64,000 nt of DNA from Paenibacillus sp. JCM 10914 (GCF_001315105.1 NZ_BAZR01000002.1:372001-436000), one strand, 5' to 3'; numbered from the stretch's first letter, positions 28,660-37,532 are shown. Made by a program: numbers and translations. Notes: generated by a model not told the origin, from the letters alone.

Positions 28660-29133
28660 ATGAAGAGAAAAGGTTGGCTTATCGCATTCGCTGTGGCCTT
28701 ATTGTTGACGCTCGTCGTGGTTCCGGTTCAACAGTCGTTCAGTGCCGAGGGGAACCCAACGGCAACGGCTATTACGCAAAGCGCGCTGAATGATCAGTTC
28801 CACCTGGATCATGTCGTGAAGATTTACGTGCCTTCCACCGTGAAGGGGGACATCCCGATTACGGATGCAGCACATCAGAAGATCGTCGATCAGACGTTAA
28901 CGAAGCTGTCCGGCTGGTTTGGCGGTGCGACGGCAATTCCGGGTGAAGGTGCATGGGTGGACAACAACAAAACCCTGATCAAAGAAAAAGTAACGATCGT
29001 CTACGCCTTTGCTGAGAAACTGGATAAGGATTCCCTCAATCAAGTGGTGGACTATGCGAAGAAGCTGAAGAACGATCTGTCGCAATCCGCGATCTCGCTT
29101 GAGGTGGACGGCAAGCTGTATTTCATTGAATAG
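28660..29133 (+). CDS. Secreted DUF3574-like protein
   Basis: 157 aa with a signal peptide (KRKGWLIAFAVALLLTLVVV, cleavage near SFSAEG). The mature part (VVKIYVPSTVKGDIPITDAAHQ, GEGAWVDNNKTLIKEKVTIVY) resembles DUF3574 in order, which is only a tentative match. AGGAG eight bases before ATG 28660 selects it over the ATG at 28654. A TATAAT at about 28624 gives a plausible promoter. Function unknown; extracellular or cell-wall located. Confidence 0.55.
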   Translation: MKRKGWLIAFAVALLLTLVVVPVQQSFSAEGNPTATAITQSALNDQFHLDHVVKIYVPSTVKGDIPITDAAHQKIVDQTLTKLSGWFGGATAIPGEGAWVDNNKTLIKEKVTIVYAFAEKLDKDSLNQVVDYAKKLKNDLSQSAISLEVDGKLYFIE

Positions 29134-29176
29134 CCAGACTTTATATCGATGAGCAAGGCTCCGAGATATTAGATCA

Positions 29177-29231
29177 AGGGATGTTCTCCTCCAGCCAGTA
29201 ATGGCTGCGTAGGGGAACATTCTTTTTTCTT
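29177..29231 (+). terminator. Terminator
   Basis: GATGTTCTCCTCCAGCC and its near complement (GGCTGCGTAGGGGAACATTC) form a long stem followed by TTTTTTCTTG. Confidence 0.75.
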
Positions 29232-29318
29232 GTTCAAATTACAGGAGTTCAGGTTGGAACTAAATTGCGGTTTGTTGCGTCGAATCTTATATAACGAAGA
29301 TTATATGGGAGCGTGATC

Positions 29319-29639
29319 ATGAAAACTTTATTAAGCTCGTTGTTCGTTGCGTTATGGATGTCATTCGTGTTAATTGGATGTGGTACGGATGCAAATCAGC
29401 TTATTCATGGGGAGATGCAAGAGGGCGTGAGTATCCATGAAACTTTTCAGGCCGTAGTTATAGAGCAAGACGAGACAACCATTACTGTGGACAATTCGGG
29501 GTCAAAATATAGGCTTATCACGAAGGATATAGATTACGTCGCCGAAGTTGGTGACCAAGTAAAGGTATGGACTACAGAACAATATGAGGAAAGCAATCCG
29601 GCCCAGGGCGAAGCAATAAAAATTGAAAAAGTGAAGTAA
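29319..29639 (+). CDS. Small lipoprotein, DUF3221-like
   Basis: 106 aa. An N-terminal lipobox (SFVLIGC, Cys about residue 21) marks a membrane-anchored lipoprotein. The rest is a small beta-rich domain (FQAVVIEQDETTITVDN, VGDQVKVWTTEQYEESNPAQGEAIKIEKV) that resembles the YobA/DUF3221 family and the protein at 55245. GGGAG eight bases before ATG 29319 sets the start. Function unknown. Confidence 0.65.
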   Translation: MKTLLSSLFVALWMSFVLIGCGTDANQLIHGEMQEGVSIHETFQAVVIEQDETTITVDNSGSKYRLITKDIDYVAEVGDQVKVWTTEQYEESNPAQGEAIKIEKVK

Positions 29640-29642
29640 TGG

Positions 29643-29673
29643 GAAAGAGTGCTCTAGTAAGGGCACTCTTTCT
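29643..29673 (+). terminator. Terminator
   Basis: AAAGAGTGC pairs with GCACTCTTT; CTATG follows. It closes the lipoprotein transcript and may also slow the convergent alkA transcript. Confidence 0.7.
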
Positions 29674-29704
29674 ATGAATATGAATAGAAGCTTATGCAGG
29701 ATGG

Positions 29705-30694
29705 CTAATATAGAAATCTCCATAGATAAAAGGTGGCGTAGGACTCCCAGTTCACCCAAGCAGCCGCCAGTGTTTGAATCTCCTTCTTCGTCGGTTTCTG
29801 CTCCATGCCCAGCACATGCTTGATCGCGTTGTGCAGCCCGACATCATCGATCGGAAAGGCCGCCGGCATCCGCAGGCAGCGCATCAGCACATAGTTGGCG
29901 GTCCACGGACCGATTCCGCGGATGCTGACCAGTCGTTTCTCCGCTTGCTTCAAACTGCTCGATTCGAGCAGTTGCTCCTTCGTCAGTTCCCCTGTTGCCA
30001 TAAGCTGCGCGACCCCGATGAGATACTCGCATTTTTTGACCGTCATCCTCAGCCCGTCCAGGTCCTGCACGTTCAAATGGGCGATATCCTCGGGCCGAGG
30101 GAATAGCCAGTAGATCTTGCCTTCGCATTCCACTCGGTGGCCGAACGTTTCCACGAAGCGCCTTTTTAGCGTATAAGCATAGGTCAGGTTGATTTGCTGT
30201 CCAAGGATACCCCAACAAAGCGCCTCGAATAGATCGGGAATTCCCATATTGCGCAGTCCGTAGAAGGATTGCACGGCTTGACTGAGCAGGGGATCGGTCT
30301 TCGCCATGGCGTAGAACGGCACCAGATCGGTGTTCAGATCGAACCAGTCGCGGACATAACCCGCGATTTCCGCACGCAGGCTCGGGTCGACTGGGGCCGT
30401 GTCGCCCAGAAAGCGAACGAGGATCGCCTGCTCCTTAGGCTCTGCCGTGACTTCGATCACAACGGTCTCTGAACCAAGGGCAATAGCCCGGTAGATCGCA
30501 TGGTCTCGGATATGATACAGACATTCGTTGGGCGATCGCTGCAAATAGTTGAGGTTCTCGATAAAGCTGAATTCTTGCGGTACGTATAGCTTTAACGAAT
30601 GCTGGTGATCCACCCAGCTGTCTGGTGGTAGGTGGTTGTCTAACCTATATCGTTGACTGTCGTCAGGTAATGGATTGGGTTCTATCATCGTCAC
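29705..30694 (-). CDS. alkA: DNA-3-methyladenine glycosylase II (AlkA type)
   Basis: About 329 aa base-excision glycosylase. A TBP-like N-terminal domain is followed by the helix-hairpin-helix domain: LCWGILGQQINLTYAYTLKRRF, RLVSIRGIGPWTANYVLMR (hairpin GIGPWTA) and FPIDDVGLHNAI with the catalytic Asp. It removes alkylated purines. It is divergent from adaA across a 140-bp region, an arrangement fitting joint induction by methylated Ada. The start is GTG 30694 or ATG 30688; AAAGGA precedes both. Confidence 0.9.
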   Translation of the reverse strand: MTMIEPNPLPDDSQRYRLDNHLPPDSWVDHQHSLKLYVPQEFSFIENLNYLQRSPNECLYHIRDHAIYRAIALGSETVVIEVTAEPKEQAILVRFLGDTAPVDPSLRAEIAGYVRDWFDLNTDLVPFYAMAKTDPLLSQAVQSFYGLRNMGIPDLFEALCWGILGQQINLTYAYTLKRRFVETFGHRVECEGKIYWLFPRPEDIAHLNVQDLDGLRMTVKKCEYLIGVAQLMATGELTKEQLLESSSLKQAEKRLVSIRGIGPWTANYVLMRCLRMPAAFPIDDVGLHNAIKHVLGMEQKPTKKEIQTLAAAWVNWESYATFYLWRFLY

Positions 30695-30835
30695 CGGTTC
30701 CTTTCGTTCATGAACTTATCTATACTAGTTGTAACATATATGCGGATCGTATAATTTCGTTATCTTGCTCTTACATTCCAAAAAGCGTACAGTGCATCCA
30801 GCCTGTGGTTATAATGTTAGCGGAGGTGATGAACC

Positions 30836-31441
30836 GTGGCAAACCGAATTGCGCCAACAGAAGCACAGTGGAAGGCGATTATCGACAATGACTCGCAGAG
30901 TGACGGTAAGTTTTTCTATGCAGTGCAGACTACGAAGATATTCTGTCGGCCTTCTTGCAAATCCAGACCCCCGAAGTATGAAAATGTGCGTGTATTCCAA
31001 TCTGCTGCAGAAGCGAGATCCGAACAGTTTCGGCCATGCAAACGATGCAAGCCGACGGGGGAGCGTCTCCCTGATCAGGAATGGATCGAAATCGTCACGA
31101 CTTATATCGATCAGCACTACACCGAGCATTTGACGCTCGATGTGTTGGCTGAGATAAGCCATGGCAGTCCGTATCATCTGCACCGGATTTTCAAGCGTGT
31201 CAAGGGTGTGACTCCGATGGCGTATATCCAGGCATGCCGAATCGATAAGGCGAAGGAGCTTCTTCGGCATTCCGATGCATCGATCTCGGATGTCGGTCAT
31301 CAAGTAGGGATGGAGAATTCGGCTTACTTCATCACTCTGTTCAAAAAGAAGACGGGGGTGACTCCGCTTCATTACCGCGAATTAACTCAAGTGAGCCATA
31401 CGAATATGGAGGTGCAGGATGATGATGGAATCGAGTCATAA
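30836..31441 (+). CDS. adaA: AdaA: phosphotriester methyltransferase and AraC-type activator
   Basis: 201 aa. The N-terminal zinc domain has C37, C41 (FCRPSCKSRPP) and C68, C71 (RPCKRCKP); C37 is the expected acceptor of methyl groups from phosphotriesters, which turns the protein into an activator. Two AraC-type helix-turn-helix motifs follow (LTLDVLAEISHGSPYHLHRIF and ISDVGHQVGMENSAYF). The start is GTG 30836 after GGAGGTGA. It overlaps adaB by 23 nt. Confidence 0.93.
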   Translation: MANRIAPTEAQWKAIIDNDSQSDGKFFYAVQTTKIFCRPSCKSRPPKYENVRVFQSAAEARSEQFRPCKRCKPTGERLPDQEWIEIVTTYIDQHYTEHLTLDVLAEISHGSPYHLHRIFKRVKGVTPMAYIQACRIDKAKELLRHSDASISDVGHQVGMENSAYFITLFKKKTGVTPLHYRELTQVSHTNMEVQDDDGIES

Positions 31442-31970
31442 GGTGATTCGTTGGACGCTACTGGCAAGCGGCATCTGGAATATGTATATCGCAGCTACGG
31501 AGCAAGGTTTATGCTATGTCGGATCGCCGGATAAGCCGCTTAAAGAGTTGGTAGACTGGGCGAAGGCGAGATTTCCTGGATTCAGGATCGTTCAGGATGA
31601 TGCAGCGCTGCAGCCTTATGTAACAGAGTTGACGGAGTATTTGCAAGGGAAGCGGGACCGGTTCGAGCTGGCAATGGATTACAGGGGTACTGCTTTTCAA
31701 TTGGCTGTGTGGAATGCGCTATGTGACATTCCTTATGGGCAGACCTTCACGTATTCGGACATTGCCAATCAGATTGGCAGACCTGCAGCCGTTCGGGCCG
31801 TTGGGGCAGCGATCGGAGCTAATCCAAATCTCATCACCGTGCCGTGCCATCGGGTGATTGGCAAGAGCGGTGCTCTGACAGGGTATCGGGGTGGGCTGGA
31901 GATGAAGACGCGTCTGCTGGAGCTCGAACGGGAACATGCCTTGATCAAGGAGAAGACGGAGTATGCCTAG
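31419..31970 (+). CDS. adaB: AdaB: O6-methylguanine-DNA methyltransferase
   Basis: 183 aa suicide methyltransferase with the active-site ITVPCHRVIG and the DNA-binding helix IGRPAAVRAVGAAIGANP. It repairs O6-methylguanine by moving the methyl group to its own Cys. Start ATG 31419 follows GGAGGTGCAGG inside adaA. Its stop overlaps the ATG of the next gene in ATGCCTAG, so the three genes form one tightly coupled operon. Confidence 0.93.
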   Translation: MMMESSHKVIRWTLLASGIWNMYIAATEQGLCYVGSPDKPLKELVDWAKARFPGFRIVQDDAALQPYVTELTEYLQGKRDRFELAMDYRGTAFQLAVWNALCDIPYGQTFTYSDIANQIGRPAAVRAVGAAIGANPNLITVPCHRVIGKSGALTGYRGGLEMKTRLLELEREHALIKEKTEYA

Positions 31971-32675
31971 ACCTTTGTCAGCACGCATAGCAGGGCTGGA
32001 TTGGGAGGCATTCAGGCAGCTTTGGATGAACAGGGATATGCCCGTATCCCAAAGCTGCTGACGCCGGAAGAGTGCTCGGAGATGATGAACACGTACACGG
32101 AAGAGGAGCGGTTTCGCCGTACCATTGACATGGCCAGGTATCGCTTTGGCGTGGGAGAGTACAAGTATTATCAGGCACCGCTGCCCGAATGGCTGCAGCA
32201 GCTTCGGGAGGGCTTCTATCCGCATCTTGCGCAGACGGCTAACCGCTGGCTATCCCAGCTTGGAGGGGAGGAACGATACCCTGCAAGCTTGAGTGAGTTC
32301 CTTGACCTATGTCATGCGCAAGGGCAGGAGCGCTCCACACCGCTTATTTTGAAGTATGAAGCGGGGGGATACAACTGCCTGCATCAGGATTTGTACGGCG
32401 ATGAGTTCTTCCCGTTTCAGGTCGTGTTCGGGCTGAATAAGAAGGAAGTGGATTACGACGGTGGCGAATTTCTGCTAGTGGAACAACGGCCGCGAGCCCA
32501 GAGCCGCGGGCATGTTATTACCTTGGAGCAAGGTGCGGGGTTGATCTTTCCGACCAACCATCGTCCCGTGCAGGGAACGCGGGGGTATTACCGGACGACG
32601 CTGCGACACGGCGTCAGCACGATCACGTCCGGGACAAGGTACAGCCTTGGCGTTATTTTTCATGATGCGAAGTGA
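31963..32675 (+). pseudogene. 2OG-Fe(II) oxygenase of the alkylation-repair operon, frameshifted
   Basis: About 237 aa when repaired. It begins MPRPLSARIAGLDWEA, then one base is missing near 32010 (GAGGCATTC for GAGGCNATTC), after which IQAALDEQGYARIPKLLTPEEC continues. The double-stranded beta helix has HQD (iron), a later LRHGVS (second His) and TRYSLGVIFH with the 2-oxoglutarate Arg. It is not the classical short AlkB, but position after adaA-adaB suggests oxidative dealkylation or a related repair step. This gene family in ada operons is known from Firmicutes only as a predicted oxygenase, as far as I know. Confidence 0.75.
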
Positions 32676-32763
32676 GGTGCAGACGTGCTTGGATTCACTT
32701 CATTCAGAATGTGGGGTGGGACATCTTATAATAGAAGAAAGTATAGACAATGGGGGGTCTTGA

Positions 32764-33582
32764 GTGAAGCACGAAGTGAATTATAAAACACCGAAGACAC
32801 TGCTCAATAAAGGAACCGGATTTCTGAATGGATACAGTCATACGTTAAATCCGTACACGGGCTGCACCTTCGCTTGTTCATATTGTTACGTCAGACAAAT
32901 GCCGGTGTCGCTGTTCCGCGCAGAAGAGTGGGGAAGCTGGGTGGACGTGAAGCTGGAGTCAGCCGCGATTCTTCGTAGAGAACTGAAGCGGGCCAAGAGC
33001 AAGGGACCCGTCACGATCTTCATGTCTTCCAGCACCGATCCGTATCAGCCGGTGGAGGCTAAGGAAGAAGTGACGCGGGCGCTGCTCGAAGTGATGGTGG
33101 GGGAGCCGCCGGATTTCCTGTTCGTGCAGACGCGTAGTCCCTTGGTTCGGCGGGATATTGACCTCTTACACAAGCTTGGGGATCGAGTACGGGTGAGCAT
33201 GACGGTGGAGACGGACCGGGAGGATATCCGTAAGCATTTTACACCATCGGCGCCGCCGATTGGCGGCCGCTTGCAGGCTTTGGCCGCGCTGCGGGACGCG
33301 GGCATTCCGGCACAGGCGACCGTGGCGCCGGTGCTGCCGAGCTCGGAGGCTTTTGCCGAGAAGTTGAAGCCACTGGTGAACCGAGTCTGCATCGACGATT
33401 ACTTCATGGGGGATGGCAGCGGTGGCAAACGGACGAAGAGACTACCCATCGAGCAGTTATACGAGGAACTGGAGCTTACGGAATGGTACGATCCAGACGC
33501 ATACCGAGTCGTGTACGAGCGGTTCCGGCAGGTTTTTGCGGAGGAGCAGCTATTTATTAGCCAGTGCGGATTTGAGCCTTGA
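32764..33582 (+). CDS. SPL-family radical SAM protein
   Basis: 272 aa. C34-x3-C38-x2-C41 (CTFACSYCY) binds the 4Fe-4S cluster used for radical S-adenosylmethionine chemistry. MSSSTDPYQPVE and VSMTVETD follow as in spore-photoproduct-lyase-like proteins (Rv2578c/PA0069 group), whose members are smaller than SplB and of unknown substrate. Start GTG 32764. Parts of its upstream and N-terminal region are repeated at 34441-34732. It lies after a DNA-repair operon, so a repair role is conceivable but not shown. Confidence 0.82.
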   Translation: MKHEVNYKTPKTLLNKGTGFLNGYSHTLNPYTGCTFACSYCYVRQMPVSLFRAEEWGSWVDVKLESAAILRRELKRAKSKGPVTIFMSSSTDPYQPVEAKEEVTRALLEVMVGEPPDFLFVQTRSPLVRRDIDLLHKLGDRVRVSMTVETDREDIRKHFTPSAPPIGGRLQALAALRDAGIPAQATVAPVLPSSEAFAEKLKPLVNRVCIDDYFMGDGSGGKRTKRLPIEQLYEELELTEWYDPDAYRVVYERFRQVFAEEQLFISQCGFEP

Positions 33583-33724
33583 CTCTCACGTTACGTGATA
33601 GTTCATACTCTGCATTGCGTTCAAATCGTTTATATCGTCAGGTGCAAAGAAGTGCCCCTCAAAAGGAAATTATCCTAAGAGAGGCATTAATTATGATTTG
33701 AGTACCAGTAAACCTACTTGTATA

Positions 33725-33856
33725 TTAGAACTGGGGTTGATATTTATTGAATGTTTCCTTCTTAAGTTTCTCTTTCAAGTTTCTTTCTTCATGATTAAGT
33801 GAGTTTAATTCAAAAGTATCGTCATTATCAAGATTAAAGTATCCATAGTTGAAAAT
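33725..33856 (-). pseudogene. Short C-terminal gene remnant
   Basis: The minus strand reads YGYFNLDNDDTFELNSL, then NHEERNLKEKLKKETF to a stop, with no start and a stop just upstream. It looks like the tail of a small acidic protein, perhaps of the SMI1/KNR4 type. The rest of 33583-33899 holds one imperfect hairpin (GTGCCCCTC with GAGAGGCAT) and no gene. Confidence 0.35.
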
Positions 33857-33899
33857 TAATCAATAGAATATAAATAAAAAGCAGAAGGGGGCTGGTGGA

Positions 33900-34328
33900 A
33901 TGCTGGGTAGAATGTTACTTACTTTAAGTTTTCTAACTATGTTATTGTCTTGTAGTAATCAAACCGAGAATTTTAGTGGCGATGAATATGGAAAAGTTAC
34001 TACTATCAGTTCGAAGGGGATTGAAAATGTTGAAAATTTCAAAATGTTTATTCAAGAAATTAAAGAAGGCATTAATTCCAGTATTAGAATAATTAAAATT
34101 ACAAAGGAAGGTGACCCTGTGTATCATGATTTGGTGTATAAAGAGGAAAAAATATTCTACAAATATGACAATACAGAGGATAGGGAAGGTAACAAATTAG
34201 TGTTAGAAACTGTTTGTTCGGGAATAACAAATTCAAAAGATATCAAAAACGATAATGTAACATATTACTTAGACGGTTGTGCTGACAATAGACTCACTGG
34301 TTTCAAAATTACATTAGACTCAGAATGA
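33900..34328 (+). CDS. DUF4362 lipoprotein
   Basis: 142 aa. The N-terminal FLTMLLSCSN is a lipobox (Cys about 18). The body (NVENFKMFIQEIKEG, IRIIKITKEGDPVYHDLVYKE, IFYKYDNTEDREG, YYLDGCADN) matches the DUF4362 family of Firmicute lipoproteins. ATG 33900 is preceded by AGAAGGGGG. It is AT-rich and inserted between two copies of radical SAM flanking sequence, which suggests acquisition. Function unknown. Confidence 0.75.
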   Translation: MLGRMLLTLSFLTMLLSCSNQTENFSGDEYGKVTTISSKGIENVENFKMFIQEIKEGINSSIRIIKITKEGDPVYHDLVYKEEKIFYKYDNTEDREGNKLVLETVCSGITNSKDIKNDNVTYYLDGCADNRLTGFKITLDSE

Positions 34329-34349
34329 CTAGACTAGATTTCTATTGAT

Positions 34350-34418
34350 TTGTATATATTCGGATCGTTTATTCTTGCTCTTTTAACATACATTAATTCT
34401 AACAACAAGAGAAAGTAA
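34350..34418 (+). pseudogene. Truncated holin-like toxin (Hol_Tox) remnant
   Basis: The last 19 codons read FGSFILALLTYINSNNKRK, nearly the same as the intact toxin at 39249-39344, but the 5' leader, ribosome binding site and start region are replaced by other sequence. No start with a good site remains. Confidence 0.7.
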
Positions 34419-34440
34419 AGACCGACCCTATGATTTGCTG

Positions 34441-34732
34441 GTCGTGCTAGGATTCACTTCATTCAGAATGTGGGGAGGGACATCGTATACATAGAAGAAA
34501 TTGATAACGTGTTTTGAGTGAAGCACGAAGTGAACTATAAAACGCCAAAGACACTGCTCAATAAAGGAACCGGATTCCTTAATGGATACAGTCATACATT
34601 AAACCCGTACACGGGCTGCACCTTCGCTTATTCATATTCTTACGTCAGGCAGCAGTTTTATATTAGCCAGCGCGGATTTGAGCCTTGACTCTCACGTTAC
34701 GTTATAGTTCATACTCTGAACTATCAATTCGT
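34441..34732 (+). repeat. Partial, internally deleted copy of the radical SAM gene region
   Basis: Diverged copy of 32682-32900 (promoter, GTG start, first about 45 codons) joined directly to a copy of about 33546-33612 (last codons and downstream). About 640 bp of the middle is missing. Two of the three cluster cysteines are lost (TFAYSYSY in place of TFACSYCY). It is a dead remnant. Confidence 0.8.
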
Positions 34733-34746
34733 AGAGGTGAAGTTAA

Positions 34747-35673
34747 ATGAACATTAAAGCATTGCGCTCAGATCAAATTTATCGCCAAGTGATGTTAGCC
34801 CCGCCAGCCGAGAAGACCGAACTATACCGGGAGCAGATGCTGGCACCGTTCATGAAGAAATGGGAGATTCAGCATATCCCTTATAAAGCTGCGGAACCGC
34901 ATGGTTTTGACGTGATCACGATGAACAATTTTATGGGCCTTGCGCCAGAAGAGATTACCTCGGAGATCAGAGCGGAGCTGGAGCTCATATCGTCCGATGC
35001 CTTGTGGCAGGAATGGGAAGCGGCCGTTAGTCGAAGCCTGAGCTTATTCACGGAGAACGGCGTGAAGCTCGCGGTATCCGACTATTTGTTCACGATTCTC
35101 CTGGGTAATCCGAAGAGCGCGTCTTTGATGTTAAATGAAGGGTATAGCGGCGACGGTGGTATTCCCGGTTATATTTTGTGCACGTTGGTACCGGATGCGT
35201 ATACACTGCCTCGCATGAAAGCGGCATTGGCGCATGAAGTCAATCACAATGTCCGCTACCAATACATCCAGTGGGATCACACCGTCACCTTAGGCGAGTT
35301 GCTCGTCAGCGAAGGGCTGGCGGAGAATTTTGCGACCATGCTATACGGGAAAGAGTTACTCGGTCCCTGGGTTGCGAAGACTGACGCGGAAACGCTGAAT
35401 CGTCAGATCAAGACTGTGTTGAAGGATCGGCTGGACGTGACGGGTTTTGACCAGATCGCACCGTATCTGTACGGCGACGAATTGGCCAAACTCCAGAACT
35501 TCGCACCGGTCGGCATGCCGTACTGCGCGGGTTATGCCTGCGGATATTATTTAATACAATACTATTTAGAGAAGACGGGAAAATCGATCGTCGAAGCGAC
35601 CATTACGCCGGCGAATCAAATCCTGGACGAAGTCAGAGGATACTGGAATGAAACAACTACTATTAGCGGTTAA
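34747..35673 (+). CDS. DUF2268 putative zinc protease
   Basis: 308 aa cytosolic protein with the zincin motif HEVNH in the middle (LPRMKAALAHEVNHNVRYQY) and SEGLAENFA for the third ligand, as in the DUF2268 family. AGAGGTGAAG precedes ATG 34747. It overlaps the following MerR-type regulator gene by 26 nt, so the two act together: the regulator may control this protease. The substrate is unknown. Confidence 0.85.
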   Translation: MNIKALRSDQIYRQVMLAPPAEKTELYREQMLAPFMKKWEIQHIPYKAAEPHGFDVITMNNFMGLAPEEITSEIRAELELISSDALWQEWEAAVSRSLSLFTENGVKLAVSDYLFTILLGNPKSASLMLNEGYSGDGGIPGYILCTLVPDAYTLPRMKAALAHEVNHNVRYQYIQWDHTVTLGELLVSEGLAENFATMLYGKELLGPWVAKTDAETLNRQIKTVLKDRLDVTGFDQIAPYLYGDELAKLQNFAPVGMPYCAGYACGYYLIQYYLEKTGKSIVEATITPANQILDEVRGYWNETTTISG

Positions 35674-36430
35674 AGATATCGTGCAAATCACCGGCATCAC
35701 CACCAGAACCTTGCATTATTATGATGAGATCGATCTGCTGAAGCCTACGCTCGTCGCCGATAACGGCTATCGTTACTACGATCAGGAAGGCTTGGCGAGA
35801 CTGCAGACGATCTTGTTCCTTAAGGAAATGGACGTATCCCTCAGAGAGATTGCGGACATCTTGAAGCTGCCGCTCGAAGAGCAGCGAGAGTTATTGAGGC
35901 AACACAACCATGCGTTACGCTTGAAAAAACAGCGCCTTGAACGGATCTCTACGGCATTGGATGAGTTTGTAGCGGGGAAGGACGTCTACCATTTGGGCAT
36001 TTTCAAGGATTCCACTATTCTGCCCTTGCCAGAGCAATACGCGCAGGAAGCGAAGTGGCGCTACGGCGAGACGGAAGCCTACCAAGCTTTCGAGCAGAAG
36101 CTGCAAGAGCTAGCCTCTTCCGAAAAAGAGCGCCAATTCGCCGAGTTTGAGCAAAATATGGAGCGCGTGTTTAGAAGACTAGCCGCCTGCATACATCTTT
36201 CTCCGACTTCGGATGAGGTACAGCAGCTCGTCGCAGAGTGGCGGAGCTATCTTGACCAGTCGATGGATTGCGATGCGCATTTGTTAACGTGCATTGCGGA
36301 TACGTATCAATCCGATGCACGGTTCAAGCAGTACATTAATCAGTTCAGTGAGCAAGGGGATTTGGCTGGGTTTGTGTGTGAGGCGGTTGGGTGGTATGTG
36401 AAGGGGATGGACGAGAGATATATGCTGTAA
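35648..36430 (+). CDS. MerR-family regulator with TipAS-like domain
   Basis: 260 aa. The N-terminal MerR winged helix (VKDIVQITGITTRTLHYYDEIDLLKP, YRYYDQEGLARLQTILFLKEM) and coiled coil are followed by a C-terminal TipAS-type antibiotic-recognition domain (about 150-255, GWYVKGMDERYML). Such proteins sense hydrophobic drugs or peptides. It overlaps the DUF2268 gene and is followed by a terminator. Confidence 0.85.
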   Translation: MKQLLLAVKDIVQITGITTRTLHYYDEIDLLKPTLVADNGYRYYDQEGLARLQTILFLKEMDVSLREIADILKLPLEEQRELLRQHNHALRLKKQRLERISTALDEFVAGKDVYHLGIFKDSTILPLPEQYAQEAKWRYGETEAYQAFEQKLQELASSEKERQFAEFEQNMERVFRRLAACIHLSPTSDEVQQLVAEWRSYLDQSMDCDAHLLTCIADTYQSDARFKQYINQFSEQGDLAGFVCEAVGWYVKGMDERYML

Positions 36431-36477
36431 TGAGAGAACTAGTTGAGAAGACTGATACAAAAAGTGTGATAGATTCG

Positions 36478-36508
36478 AAGGCCGAGTAGGAGATTCGGTC
36501 TTTTTTTT
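36478..36508 (+). terminator. Terminator of the DUF2268-merR pair
   Basis: AAGGCCGA pairs with TCGGTCTT (one G-T pair) and is followed by eight T residues. Bases 36509-36805 hold no convincing gene. Confidence 0.8.
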
Positions 36509-36807
36509 CATGGTTTGGGAGGTGCAGGATGTTGGATGTGGTAATATAGGTAAATAGGACCAAGTGAGCGAGGAATGAGCGGGTCTTTGGATTGGGTAGG
36601 CGGGTCAAATGAAATTGGAGACGTGATATGTGGCTGAAAGCTGAAATGGACTGCGTTTTGCGCATGGAGAGCGGTAAGCATGGCTTCACCGTCAGTTGCT
36701 AGACGATCAACGATTGTGCTGGTGCAGGGTAGGATTCAAGAATACAGCGAACGTGTGTTGGATTTGCGAAGTTCTTAGAATCGCGGTATTTTGGTGGATT
36801 AGCGAAG

Positions 36808-36838
36808 TTCGTAGATATGGAGTTAGCTGAAATTTCCT
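36808..36838. repeat. Degenerate right end of a cassette-type palindrome
   Basis: GTTCGTAGATATGGAG then TTAGCTGAAATTTCC resembles the right end of the element at 38480-38646 (GTTCGTAGATACGGG, AACGTTATCAGAAATT). It sits directly before the first gene of the array. A related GCGAAGTTCTTAGA copy lies 38 bases upstream. Confidence 0.5.
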
Positions 36839-36867
36839 AAATAATTATAGAACAAGGCGTTGATAGA

Positions 36868-37329
36868 ATGGACAAAAATGCACGTCAATTTAGAATAAAA
36901 CAACTAAAACTAAAGATCAAAAAAGAAAATCAAACTTCATCATTATTTACTGAGTGTATTGAAGCTTTAGGTGAAGAAATTAGAGTATATAGTTTAGATG
37001 AATCAGTTAGAATAGTAGCCCTTATGGTTGTAACTTTTCCATTTACTAATTGGGGTAGGGTTGATTGGAAAGAAATTGAGAATAAAACCTTATTAAAGAA
37101 CTTGAAAGAATTAAATGAAGGATTCAAACTTGATTTAAAAAGGGAATATTATGTTATTTGGGATGAAATGAATTTATCCGTAATTGAAGCAAAACTAGAA
37201 GATATAATTGATAATGAAGATGATGTCGTAGCAGTAGGATTTGATACTTGGATAGTTAATTTCGAAATGAAAACAATTATAGAAGTGCATCATGAAGGCG
37301 AAATACATATAGGAACATTAAATTTTTAA
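36868..37329 (+). CDS. CdiI-like immunity protein (orphan)
   Basis: 153 aa, acidic, AT-rich gene. SLFTECIEALGEE, FPFTNWGRVDWKEIE and VGFDTWIVNFEMKTIIEVHHEGEIHIG resemble contact-dependent-inhibition immunity proteins of the EC869 type; this is memory-based. No toxin gene is adjacent, so it would be an orphan immunity gene protecting against neighbours. It is the first gene of the cassette-like array, and element A follows 30 bases after its stop. Confidence 0.5.
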   Translation: MDKNARQFRIKQLKLKIKKENQTSSLFTECIEALGEEIRVYSLDESVRIVALMVVTFPFTNWGRVDWKEIENKTLLKNLKELNEGFKLDLKREYYVIWDEMNLSVIEAKLEDIIDNEDDVVAVGFDTWIVNFEMKTIIEVHHEGEIHIGTLNF

Positions 37330-37358
37330 TCGAAGGTAATGCTCCGTAGAGGCAACAT

Positions 37359-37532
37359 CAGCTAACATTATATCCACGCATCGGAGCCTGGCGGCTCCTC
37401 GGTCCGCCCGAAGCAGAATGGCAGAGGAGTGGAATCAGGCGGACACATCCGCACCGACTAACCGCATCGCGGCCGGCTGCTGGCGCAGCCTTAAGTCGGT
37501 GGGACGTCGTGGATACAGTAACGTTATCAGAA
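37359..37532. repeat. Cassette palindrome A
   Basis: Left end GCTAACATTATATCCACG, right end CGTGGATACAGTAACGTTA. The complement of the right end is TAACGTTACTGTATCCACG: 19 nt against 16 in the left arm, leaving an asymmetric bulge. Inside are GC-rich stems such as GGCTGC-TGG-CGCAGCC. About 174 bp, in contrast with the AT-rich flanking genes. Confidence 0.8.

Noticed and set aside
36345..36689. 114-codon minus-strand frame with Ser/Thr/His-rich sequence
   Set aside because: Overlaps the MerR gene end and terminator, no ribosome binding site.
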